Assembly: GCA_018500005.2 (NCBI GenBank)
Contig: JAHBAP020000458.1
Span: 1 to 15,953 of the forward strand
Source: Mycobacterium sp.
Lineage (GTDB): Bacteria; Actinomycetota; Actinomycetes; Mycobacteriales; Mycobacteriaceae
Length of the DNA stretch: 15,953 nucleotides
Reading direction: 5' to 3'
In this document: one piece after another, positions 1-8,400 of the stretch
Position numbering within the stretch: position 1 is the stretch's first letter
How the letters are laid out: each line of letters opens with the position of its first letter
The notes under the pieces: generated by a model
What the model saw: the letters and a program-made list of their open reading frames with translations, nothing else
Databases searched by the model: none
What the model was told of the DNA's origin: nothing
Made by a program: the position numbers and the translations under genes

Positions 1-3000
1 CCGAACTGCTCAGCGACAGCAGTCTGTGGAGTGCCGTGGACGGCACCCTGTCGGCTGCGGTGATCAACCTGACCACCAATCCGGTAGCCCTGGCCGGGCT
101 CGAGGACGCCGTGTCCCGCCAGGTCCAGATAGCGCTGGGCGAACCCCTGGGCAGTGTGGTCGGCCCCCAGATCGGTGCCGCCGTCGCGCAGTTGGTGAGC
201 AATCCGGCCGTCGTGCCCGCGCTGCTGGGTGTTGTCGACACCTTGTTCGCCGACTTCTTCGGCACCAACGGTGTGGTGGGCGCCTTCTCGGCGGCGGCAA
301 GCGAGTTCGCGCTGGTGCTGGTGACCGGTGGTAGCCGGCCGGAGGCGGAGGCCGCGGCCCGGCAGATCCTGAAGGACAGCGCCGCGGTTGCCACCGGGGT
401 GGATGCGTCGGTGACCGCCGCGGTGGCCGAGCTGCTTGGTGACGCCCAGCTGTGGGGTGCGGTGGATCAGACGGTGTCCTCGCTGGCGGTGACGCTGCTC
501 GGTGACGTCGCGGTTCAGCAGGCACTGCACGACCGGGTGGCCGAGGCGGTGGAACTGCGGATCACCGGTGATCTGGGGGTGTTCGTTGGTGACCAGTTGG
601 GCAACCTGGTGGTGGCTCTGGTGACCAATCCGGTGATCCAGACCGGGCTGCTGGGTGTGTTTGACACGTTGGTCAGTGATTTCTGGACCACCCCGGGTGT
701 GGTGACTGCGTTCTCCGAGGCGGCCGGCGCGTTGGCGTACGGCGCACTGACCGGGGATCCCGCTGCGACGCCGGAGAAGGTCAGGGCGGACTTGCAGGCC
801 GACCCGGCCGTTCAGGCGGGGGTGCAACGCTCGGTCGGTGCGGCGGTGACCGAACTTCTCAGCGACAGCAGTCTGTGGAGCGCGGTGGGCGGCACTTTGT
901 CGGCGGCGGTGATCAACCTGACCAGCAATCCGGTGGTGCTCGACGCACTCGGGAATGCCGTGTCTACGCAGGTCCAGATAGCGTTGGGTGAGCCTCTGGG
1001 CAGTGTGGTCGGTCCCCAGATCGGCGCCGCCGTCGTGCAGTTGGTAAGTAATCCGGCCGTCGTGCCCGCGCTGCTGGGCCTGGTGGACACCCTGTTCGCC
1101 GACTTCTTCGGCGCGCCGGGGGTCGTGGACTCGTTCTCGACGGCGGCCAGCCAGCTCGCGCTGGTGCTGCTGACCGGTGGTTCCCTCGCGGAGGCGGAGA
1201 AGGCCGCCCGGCAGATCCTGAAGGCCAGCCCCGCGGTCGATGACGGCGTCGATGTGGCGGTCACCGGGGCGGTGGCCGAGCTCCTCAGCGATCAGCCGCT
1301 GTGGGCCGCGGTGGACCAGACGGTGTCCTCGCTGCTCGTCACCCTGCTCGGCGATGTCGAGGTTCAGACGGCGCTGGGGGCGGCGGTGGCCGGGCTCGTG
1401 GAGGACAAGATCCCCGGTGAGTTGGGTCAGGTCGTCGGTGCGGCGGTTGGGGATGCGGTGGTGTCTCTGGTGACCAACACCGACGTGCAGGCCGGGGTGT
1501 ATGGCGTGGTTGACACCTTGTTCGTCGATTTCTGGACTTCGCCCGGTGTGGTGACGGCGTTCTCCGAGGCGGCCGGCGCGTTGGCCAAGGGCGCACTGAC
1601 CGGGGACCCGGACGCGATGAAGAACGTCAAGGAGGCCCTGCAGAGCAATCCCGACGTGGACGGGGCGGTGGATGTGTCGGTCACCGCGGCGGTGTCGGAA
1701 CTGCTCAGCGACACCGCATTGTGGGCCGCTCTGAACACAACGCTGTCATCGCTGGTGGGCGGGTTGCTCACCAATCCGGTGGTCGACAACGCGCTGTATC
1801 AGGCAGTCGACTTCATCGTCGAGGGTTCCATCGATGGCCCGTTGGGGCAGGTGGTCGGCGCCCAGGTGGCGACGGCAGTGGTGGCCCTGGTGACCAACTC
1901 CGCCGTCGAGGTCGGACTGCGCAACGCGGTCGACACACTGTTCAGCGACTTCTTCGGCGCCGAGGGTGTGATCGACGCGGTCGCCGGTGCGGCCGGGTAC
2001 GTGGCCAAGACCGTGTTCACCGGAGATCCCTTCAAAGACGCGCTCGCGACCGCCAAGGAAGAGTTGCAGGCGAACGGCTACGTCGACTCGGCGGTGCAGG
2101 CCGCCGCCGGCGGTGCGGTGACCGAGTTGCTCAGCGATCGCGCGCTCTGGGCGGCGCTGGACTCGACGCTGTCGTCATTGGTGGCCGGGTTGCTGGGCGA
2201 GCCGCTGGTTCAGCAGACGATCTCGGGCCTGGTGGCGTCGATGGTGGAAGATCAGGTCAAGGGTCCTGCCGGTGCGATCGTGGGCGCCCGGGTCGGTGCC
2301 GCGGTGGTATCGCTGCTGACCAATCCGGCGATCCAGACCGGCGTCCGTTCGCTCGTCGACACGTTGGCCACCGATTTCTTCGGGTCCCCGGGCGTGATCG
2401 ACGCGTTCGGTGTCGCGGCCGGCGACCTGGCCTTGGTGGCGTTCGTCGGCGGTGATCTCCAGGCCGAGTTGCCGACGGTCATTCAGGCCTTGCGCACCGA
2501 CGCCGATGTGGATGCCGGGGTGGACTTCGCGGTCAGTGCCGGGGTGAGTCAGTTGCTCAGCGACACCGCGCTGTGGGCCGCGCTGGATTCGACGCTGGTG
2601 ACGTTGGTGTCGGGGTTGGTCAACGATTCGGTGGTCGAGCAGGCCATCTACCAGACGATCTCCTCGAACATCGAAAAGGCCCTCGGCGGCGATCTGGGTG
2701 CAGCGGTCGGGCCCCAGGTCGCGATTGCGGTGGTGTCCCTGCTGACCAGCCCCGCGCTCGCCGTTGGGTTGAATGACCTGGTGGACACCTTGTTCACCGA
2801 CTTCTTCGGTGCGCCGGGTGTGATCCCCGTTCTCTCCGATGCGGCGGGCACGCTCGCCGGCGCGGCGGTGTTCGGGAACCTGGCAGAGGTGCAACCGGAT
2901 GTCGAGGAAGCGGTGCGGACCAACCCCGACATCGACGGGGCGGTGTACGGGTCGGTCAGTGCCGGGGTGAGCCAGTTGCTCAGCGACGCCGATCTGTGGA

Positions 3001-5009
3001 GGTCGCTGGACACCATCTTCACGACACTGGTCGGCGGCCTGCTCAGCGAACCGGCGGTTCAGGCTGCGCTGGACACGACGATCTCATCGACGGTTTCCGA
3101 CCTGATCGGCGGCGATCTGGGTGCGGTGGTGGGTCCGCAGGTCGCCACCGCGGTGATGTCTTTGGTGACCGACCCAGCGATCGGCGGGGCACTGAACACG
3201 TTGACCACCGCGCTGTTCTATGACTTCTTCAGCGCCGGGGGTGTGATCCCGGTTCTCTCCGATGCGGCCGGCACGCTCGCCGAGGCCTTCGTCTACGGCA
3301 ACCTCGACGAGGTGGGCCCGGCTGTCGAGTACACGGTGCGTAACAACCCGAATATCGACTCTGCCGTCGACAACTCGGTCACCAGCGGATTCACGCAGTT
3401 CTTCAGCGCGCCCGGGGTGGGTCAGGCGGTGGGCAGCACCGTGACGACACTGGTAACCAACCTGCTCGGTGACACCGTGGTGCAAGACGCGGCCGGGAAT
3501 GCCGTCGCCGGCCTGGTGACCGGCTATCTGGGTAGCTCTCCGATCGCCGGCCCGGTGGGGCAGGCCGTCGGGGTGGCGGTGGAGCAGTTCCTGGCCACCG
3601 CGGGCGTCGCGGCCGACCTCGGTGCGATCCTCGGTGGGTTGATACCGGACTTCCTGGGCCAGAACGGTGTGGACAGCGGGTTGGGGGGCGCACTGGGCAC
3701 GATGGCCGTCGAGTTGGTCCGCGGTGCGAGTTTGTCGGACGCCGAAAAAGCCGCTCTGGAGGTGTTGAAGGCCAACCCCGACGTCGTTGCGGCGGTGAAG
3801 GTCACTATCGCGGATGCGCTGAACGAGGTCGATACCACGATGTTGAGTGATCCCACGATTCAGCAGTCGCTGGGGTTGATCACCACCGATCTGATCGCGT
3901 CGCTGGCAGACAACGCGACGGTTCAGACCTATGTGGCCAAGCAGTACGGTGCCGCGGTGGCCGGCCTGCTGACCAACCAGGCGGTGGTCGATGAGATCGC
4001 CGACCAACTCGGGTTGGCGGTCACCGAACTGCTGGCCTATCCCGGGGTGAGCACTGCGATCACCGATTCGCTGGATCTGTTCGCCGATGAGGTGATCGAC
4101 GGGACCAAGCAGACCGTGGCTTTGGGGGATGCGCTGACATTCCTGCAGACCGCCCCGGCGTTCGTGGCCGGGGTGAACGCGGTGATCCCGAATACGGTGA
4201 ACACGATCCTGGCCGACCCGGCCGTCCTGGCGGCTGTTGAGGTGCTGGCACAGCAGGAGGCCATTGCCGCGATGCAGTCCTTCGGGATCAAGATCAAGTT
4301 CATCGACAACATCGTCGGCAAGATCGCGGCGGGCACGGCCGGGTCGTTCCTGACCCGCCCGGCCGGGATCGGGGCGATCGACGGACTGGCGGTGAACCTG
4401 GTTCTGGGTATGCCGGTCAGCCAGGTGGCGAGCTACCTCGGCCATGAGGTCGTCTACGAGCCGAAGGTTCGGTATGCGCTGAGCTTCTCGATCGGGCAGG
4501 GGATCGGTTCGCTGTTCGGGGACAACATCATCGGCCGCCTGATCGGCACGGTGGCCGGGGTGCCGATCGCGATCACCCTTGACATCACGACCGGAATCGA
4601 GCGGTTCTACGAATGGTTGTCCTCGGGGTGGGCGACCTCGCCGGACTACAACCCGGGAGCGGCCGCGTCGTTGCCGAACAGCAGCCATTATTTCCAGCCG
4701 GTTCCGGCGGCGACCGATCTGTATGTGATGAACGCGGTTGTGCTGGACCGCAGCAACGCATCGGCGGTCAGGGATGCCATCGCCGGTGACGGGCGGTTCA
4801 CCCTGACCGGCCTGACCGTCAACGACCCCGACGGTAACCAGCCGGGCTCGTTGGACGTCATGATGGCCGTGGAAGCCGCCGAACAGCAGGACGGGGACAG
4901 CCCGCTGGCCCTGGTGGCGTTCCGGTTCCCGCTGGACCGGCTGATCCCCGCCGCCGAGACCGCCGCCGCACCCCTGCCCGACACCGTCACCGCAGAGCGG
5001 GTTTCATAG
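1..5009 (+). CDS. Giant secreted-type helical repeat protein, paralog 1 (5' end outside window)
   Basis: I do not recognise this protein as a named family. The reading frame is open from the left edge (first full codon at 3) and the repeat pattern is already running there, so the true start and any signal peptide lie upstream. The GTG at 36 is internal to a repeat unit, not a start. About 1,668 residues are visible, ending in TAG. Units of 140-142 residues begin at 3, 429, 852, 1278, 1698, 2124, 2550 and 2973, each opening with a [EQ]LL[SG]D..LW-like motif. A divergent 144-residue unit follows at 3396, then a 393-residue C-terminal region from 3828. Sequence is rich in Ala, Val, Leu and Gly, has few charges and no cysteine in the visible part. 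The C-terminal region ends in ERVS, as in the downstream paralog. By analogy with that paralog it is probably exported. Function unknown; a surface or envelope structural role is inference. Confidence 0.88.
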   Translation, partial: ELLSDSSLWSAVDGTLSAAVINLTTNPVALAGLEDAVSRQVQIALGEPLGSVVGPQIGAAVAQLVSNPAVVPALLGVVDTLFADFFGTNGVVGAFSAAASEFALVLVTGGSRPEAEAAARQILKDSAAVATGVDASVTAAVAELLGDAQLWGAVDQTVSSLAVTLLGDVAVQQALHDRVAEAVELRITGDLGVFVGDQLGNLVVALVTNPVIQTGLLGVFDTLVSDFWTTPGVVTAFSEAAGALAYGALTGDPAATPEKVRADLQADPAVQAGVQRSVGAAVTELLSDSSLWSAVGGTLSAAVINLTSNPVVLDALGNAVSTQVQIALGEPLGSVVGPQIGAAVVQLVSNPAVVPALLGLVDTLFADFFGAPGVVDSFSTAASQLALVLLTGGSLAEAEKAARQILKASPAVDDGVDVAVTGAVAELLSDQPLWAAVDQTVSSLLVTLLGDVEVQTALGAAVAGLVEDKIPGELGQVVGAAVGDAVVSLVTNTDVQAGVYGVVDTLFVDFWTSPGVVTAFSEAAGALAKGALTGDPDAMKNVKEALQSNPDVDGAVDVSVTAAVSELLSDTALWAALNTTLSSLVGGLLTNPVVDNALYQAVDFIVEGSIDGPLGQVVGAQVATAVVALVTNSAVEVGLRNAVDTLFSDFFGAEGVIDAVAGAAGYVAKTVFTGDPFKDALATAKEELQANGYVDSAVQAAAGGAVTELLSDRALWAALDSTLSSLVAGLLGEPLVQQTISGLVASMVEDQVKGPAGAIVGARVGAAVVSLLTNPAIQTGVRSLVDTLATDFFGSPGVIDAFGVAAGDLALVAFVGGDLQAELPTVIQALRTDADVDAGVDFAVSAGVSQLLSDTALWAALDSTLVTLVSGLVNDSVVEQAIYQTISSNIEKALGGDLGAAVGPQVAIAVVSLLTSPALAVGLNDLVDTLFTDFFGAPGVIPVLSDAAGTLAGAAVFGNLAEVQPDVEEAVRTNPDIDGAVYGSVSAGVSQLLSDADLWRSLDTIFTTLVGGLLSEPAVQAALDTTISSTVSDLIGGDLGAVVGPQVATAVMSLVTDPAIGGALNTLTTALFYDFFSAGGVIPVLSDAAGTLAEAFVYGNLDEVGPAVEYTVRNNPNIDSAVDNSVTSGFTQFFSAPGVGQAVGSTVTTLVTNLLGDTVVQDAAGNAVAGLVTGYLGSSPIAGPVGQAVGVAVEQFLATAGVAADLGAILGGLIPDFLGQNGVDSGLGGALGTMAVELVRGASLSDAEKAALEVLKANPDVVAAVKVTIADALNEVDTTMLSDPTIQQSLGLITTDLIASLADNATVQTYVAKQYGAAVAGLLTNQAVVDEIADQLGLAVTELLAYPGVSTAITDSLDLFADEVIDGTKQTVALGDALTFLQTAPAFVAGVNAVIPNTVNTILADPAVLAAVEVLAQQEAIAAMQSFGIKIKFIDNIVGKIAAGTAGSFLTRPAGIGAIDGLAVNLVLGMPVSQVASYLGHEVVYEPKVRYALSFSIGQGIGSLFGDNIIGRLIGTVAGVPIAITLDITTGIERFYEWLSSGWATSPDYNPGAAASLPNSSHYFQPVPAATDLYVMNAVVLDRSNASAVRDAIAGDGRFTLTGLTVNDPDGNQPGSLDVMMAVEAAEQQDGDSPLALVAFRFPLDRLIPAAETAAAPLPDTVTAERVS
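3..3827 (+). repeat. Coding array of nine ~141-residue repeat units in paralog 1
   Basis: Eight full units and one divergent unit (3396-3827, opening QFFSAPGVG) lie head to tail. Their lengths are 426, 423, 426, 420, 426, 426, 423, 423 and 432 bp. Shared landmarks within a unit are the LLSD..LW opening, a GPLG..VG..VG segment near residue 50, SLVTNP near 65-70, VDTLF.DF[FW] near 80-86, and a P-D-[VI] helix start near 126. The unit at 3 closely resembles that at 852 at nucleotide level, including long shared tracts around 180-230 and 1029-1079. This fits a recent duplication with a period of two units (849 bp). Confidence 0.9.
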
Positions 5010-5039
5010 CCGAAGAGTCTAGAAACAGGCGCTCGCCGC

Positions 5040-5070
5040 CCCGCGTTAGCTGCCATTCCAGCAACGCGGG
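5040..5070 (+). terminator. Hairpin after paralog 1, probable intrinsic terminator
   Basis: CCCGCGTT (5040-5047) pairs perfectly with AACGCGGG (5063-5070). Inside it GCTG (5049-5052) pairs with CAGC (5059-5062) across a six-base loop, with A5048 as a single bulge. The stem lies 31 bp after the TAG stop. No T tract follows, which is common for proposed actinobacterial terminators but makes termination efficiency uncertain. It suggests the two giant genes are separate transcription units. Confidence 0.6.
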
Positions 5071-5131
5071 ACGGTGAGTTGCTCCGCCTGGCTGCAACGT
5101 GTGCGAGTGCGTTGAACAGTTCCGATCCCTG

Positions 5132-5179
5132 GACTGCGACGTCTTTCCGCCGGGTTCCAGCAAAACCGACTGCGACGTC
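5132..5179. promoter_or_regulatory. 12-bp direct repeat upstream of paralog 2, possible regulator site
   Basis: GACTGCGACGTC occurs at 5132-5143 and again at 5168-5179, 36 bp apart start to start. Each copy ends in the palindrome GACGTC. The pair lies 78-125 bp before the ATG of paralog 2, where a promoter or operator would be expected. No convincing -10 or -35 pair is visible nearby, so an operator role is inference from position and exact repetition only. Confidence 0.3.
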
Positions 5180-5240
5180 AAAAAGATGTGGTAAACCCTC
5201 AGGGACGCTTGCGCTCAGCCAGTGTCGATCAAGCTATTCC

Positions 5241-5248
5241 AGGGAGGG
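5241..5248 (+). promoter_or_regulatory. Strong Shine-Dalgarno sequence deciding the start of paralog 2
   Basis: AGGGAGGG sits eight bases before ATG 5257. It favours that ATG over the in-frame upstream GTG at 5188, which has no comparable site and would place 23 polar, non-conserved-looking residues before the signal peptide. Confidence 0.8.
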
Positions 5249-5256
5249 CTCAATTC

Positions 5257-5403
5257 ATGTGCGCAGAGAACTTTGGCCGGTCGGACAAGAATCCTGCGCA
5301 GATGCCGCCGCGCTCGATCCACTCGGTGGGCCGGGTGGGGGCGCTGGCCGTCGCCCTGGGTATTGGTGGAGCGCTGCTCGGGTTCACCCCGGTAGCCGCG
5401 GCT
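5257..5403 (+). other. Signal peptide of paralog 2
   Basis: A polar n-region of about 27 residues with several Arg and Lys leads into a hydrophobic core GRVGALAVALGIGGALLGF. An Ala-rich cleavage site follows, with predicted cut after A49 (A-A-A before D50). The GRVGALAVALGIG core resembles leaders I recall from other large mycobacterial exported proteins, which suggests a shared export leader. No lipobox cysteine is present at the cleavage site, so it is not a lipoprotein. Confidence 0.85.
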
Positions 5404-8400
5404 GACAACGGGGACCCGGCCGGGCCGGGTCAGGACTCGGGGCGTTCATCGGACTCAACGCACCGCAGGGGCGGGTCGCCGACTGCTTCTAACACCGGGG
5501 CTTCTAACATCCCGGAGTCGACCGCCGAAGCTCCGGCGACCAACTCCCGGAGCGGTCGCTCCGGCCGGTCCGGACGCGGGTCCGGTGATGCCGAGTCCGA
5601 CCGCGCCGTTGAGCCCACGCAGGCCCGCAACACGAACGTTCCTGCCCCCGCGGTGACGCGGGCTCCGGCGGCGGCGGTAGATCCGGCCCCGGCGATCGAG
5701 TCTGATATCGCGCCGGCCGTCGTCGAGGAGGCGGCGGCGGTCGCGGTAGAGCCGACGATGGGCGATTTCTCGCCGGTGTCCGGTGACGGTTCGGCGGCGG
5801 GCGGCGCGATGGTCGCGCCGGCGGAGATCGCCCCGATAGCCGAGGCGGCGCCGGTGATGACGGCGTCGGAAGCCGATGTGCTCTCCGAGGGGGATGCCGA
5901 TCCGGCTGCTCTGCTGGGCGAGGACGGCAGCGGAGAACCGGGCGCGGAGCCGCTTGCCTGGGCCGCGCTGGCGGTCACCCGCCGGGAGGATCTGGCCGGT
6001 GCGACGCCGGAGGTGGCTGCGGCCGCCGAGGTGAGCACCGGGGAACCGGTGGAACCGCTTGCGGCGGCCGCGGGTGACCTGCAGGCAGGCACGTTCAACA
6101 TCCCCGCGGTACCGAGTGGCTGCGGCACCGCCGTCTGCACAACTCTGGTCACCGCTCGACCGACGCTCATCAAAGACATCGCCAACGCTGTGGTAACCGC
6201 CTACGGGGATGCAGCGGGCCAAGCGGGCGGCTGCGGTGGCAGCACATGCCCGGCCAGTCCCGCCAATTACATCGGCGCGTACACGTTCAACGTCATCTAT
6301 GCACTCATGGGTGCCAGCTTCACCGGCACCCCTCTTCCCAACACCACCGTCGGCTCAACCGTCCAGGCGTTGTTCTCTCAGCCCCAAATCCTGACGTTCG
6401 TCTCCGAGACGGTCGTCGCCGGCAACAAGTTCCTATCCAAACTTCCCCAGGACGTCGCCCTGACGGTAGGTAATGCGGTCGGCACCTTCGCACTGAATTC
6501 GCTTGGAAACACCACAGTCGCGAACGCCTTCGTCCCATTCCTGCGGGCGCTGAACATCCCTACCGGCACGATCCAAGCAGGGATCTTCGCGTCCGCCGCG
6601 AGCAGCAACGTGTTCGCCGCGATTCTGAAGTCCGGCAATCGGCAGATCAGCCCGACCGGCATGCAGAGCGCTCTGGTGACCATGCTCACCACCCCTGGTG
6701 TGCAAACCCAAATGGCGGCGGCGGTCACCGCCGCGTTCAACGTGCTGCTGGGCCTCAATACCCAGCCGAGTTGGGTGGGGGAGCCAACGGTCAGCCCCAC
6801 CGCGCTCGCCGATTATGTCGGCCAACTGGGCGCCAACGCGCTTCTGCCCGAAGACAATCCGAACAATCCGGCTCTCGCCGCCACGATCGGCAGCGCCGTC
6901 CAGGCCCTGTTCGGCAATATCGGTGGCACCGTCGCCACCCAGGCGGGGGCCGCCTTCCAGGCCTTCCTCAACGCCCCCGGCCAGAATGTGCCCAACATCC
7001 TTTCGACCGCCATCGTCAACGGGTTCGTCGCAGTACTCCAGAAGGGGGCCGAGCAGCCAATCGTTCCGCCGTTCCCCAATCAGCCCCCGCTGCTGCCCTC
7101 CCTCGGACCGGCCGCCGGTTACGCCGTCACAGGTTTCGTGAACGCGGTGCTCTCCACTCCCTCGGTCACCCAGGGCCTGGGCCAGTTCATCACCCAGGTG
7201 GTCCCCGGGATCCTTGACAACCAGGGCATCCAGGATGAGATCGACACGACGGTGTCCGCCCTGGTCGCGACGCTGGTCGGCGGTGACCTGGGCGACGTCG
7301 TGGGCCCCCAGATCGGCGCCGCAGTCGTGACCCTGCTGACCGATCCCACGGTCAGCACGGCATTGACGACGTTCGTCAACACCGCGGTCGGGACTTTCCT
7401 CGGCTCCTCCGGGGTTGTCACCCAGTTGGCGAACGCCGCCGGCACCCTGGCCACCGCCCAACTCGAAGGCACCCTGGCAGATGTCAAGCCGCAGGTGGAG
7501 GCGGCTCTGCGGGCGAGCACCGACATCCAGAACGGGGTGAACGTCGGCGTCACGGCAGCGACGGCCGGCTTGCTCGGCAATACGGCGCTGTGGGCAGACG
7601 TCGATTCGACCCTGTCGGCGCTGGTCGGCACACTGCTGGGTGACGTCGAGGTTCAGGAGGCCCTGGCCAAGGACGTCGCCGCGATGGTGGAAAAGAAGTA
7701 CCCGGGCCCGGTCGGGGAGTTCCTGGGCGCTCAGTTGGGCGCGGTGGCGGTGTCCCTTGCGACCAATCCGGTGGTCGAGGCCGGGTTGCACGGTGTGGTG
7801 GACACGCTCTTCGTCGATTTCTGGAGCAGCCCCGGTGTGGTGACGGCCTTCTCGGAGGCTGCGGGCGAATTGGCGGCCGCGGCGGTCGCCGGGGATCTGG
7901 AGACGGTGGCGCCGGTGGTGGCGGCGTCTCTGCAGGCCAACCCCGACGTTCAGACCGGCGTGGAGGTCTCCCTGGGTGCGGCCATGACCGAGTTCCTCGG
8001 CGACACCGCGTTGTGGGCTGCGGTCGACCAGACGCTGTCGGCGGCGGTGATCTCGTTGACCACCGACCCGGTGGTTCTCGCCGGCCTCGACAACGCCGTA
8101 CAGGGTGCCGTCGAACTGCTGCTCGGCGAGCCCCTCGGAAGCGTGGTCGGCCCCCAGGTCGGGGCGGCGGTGGTGTCCCTGGTGAGCAATCCGGTCGTCT
8201 CGAGCGCACTGCTGGGCGTCGTCGACACCCTGTTCTCCGACTTCTTCAGCGCTCCCGGGGTGGTCGACGCGTTCTCGGCGGCGGCCAGCCAATGGGGCCT
8301 GGTGCTGCTGACCACGCTCAGCCTCTCGTCCGCGACGAAAGCGGCCCAGGACGAGTTGAAGGCCAGCCCCGCGATCGCCAACGGGGTGGACGTCTCAGTC

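Noticed and set aside
3084..4688. Long open frames antisense to the giant genes (for example about 534 residues here and about 738 at 8395-10611)
   Set aside because: Their composition is the Arg/His/Gln/Gly-rich type created by GC-biased third positions and by the repeats on the other strand. No motif or plausible start context was found.
5209..5240. TTGCGC and TATTCC as a -35/-10 promoter pair for paralog 2
   Set aside because: The 20-bp spacing is too long, the -10 match is poor, and it would run into the ribosome binding site.
5188..5256. GTG 5188 as the start of paralog 2, 23 codons upstream of the chosen ATG
   Set aside because: It has no ribosome binding site and would put polar residues before a clear signal peptide, while ATG 5257 has AGGGAGGG at good spacing.
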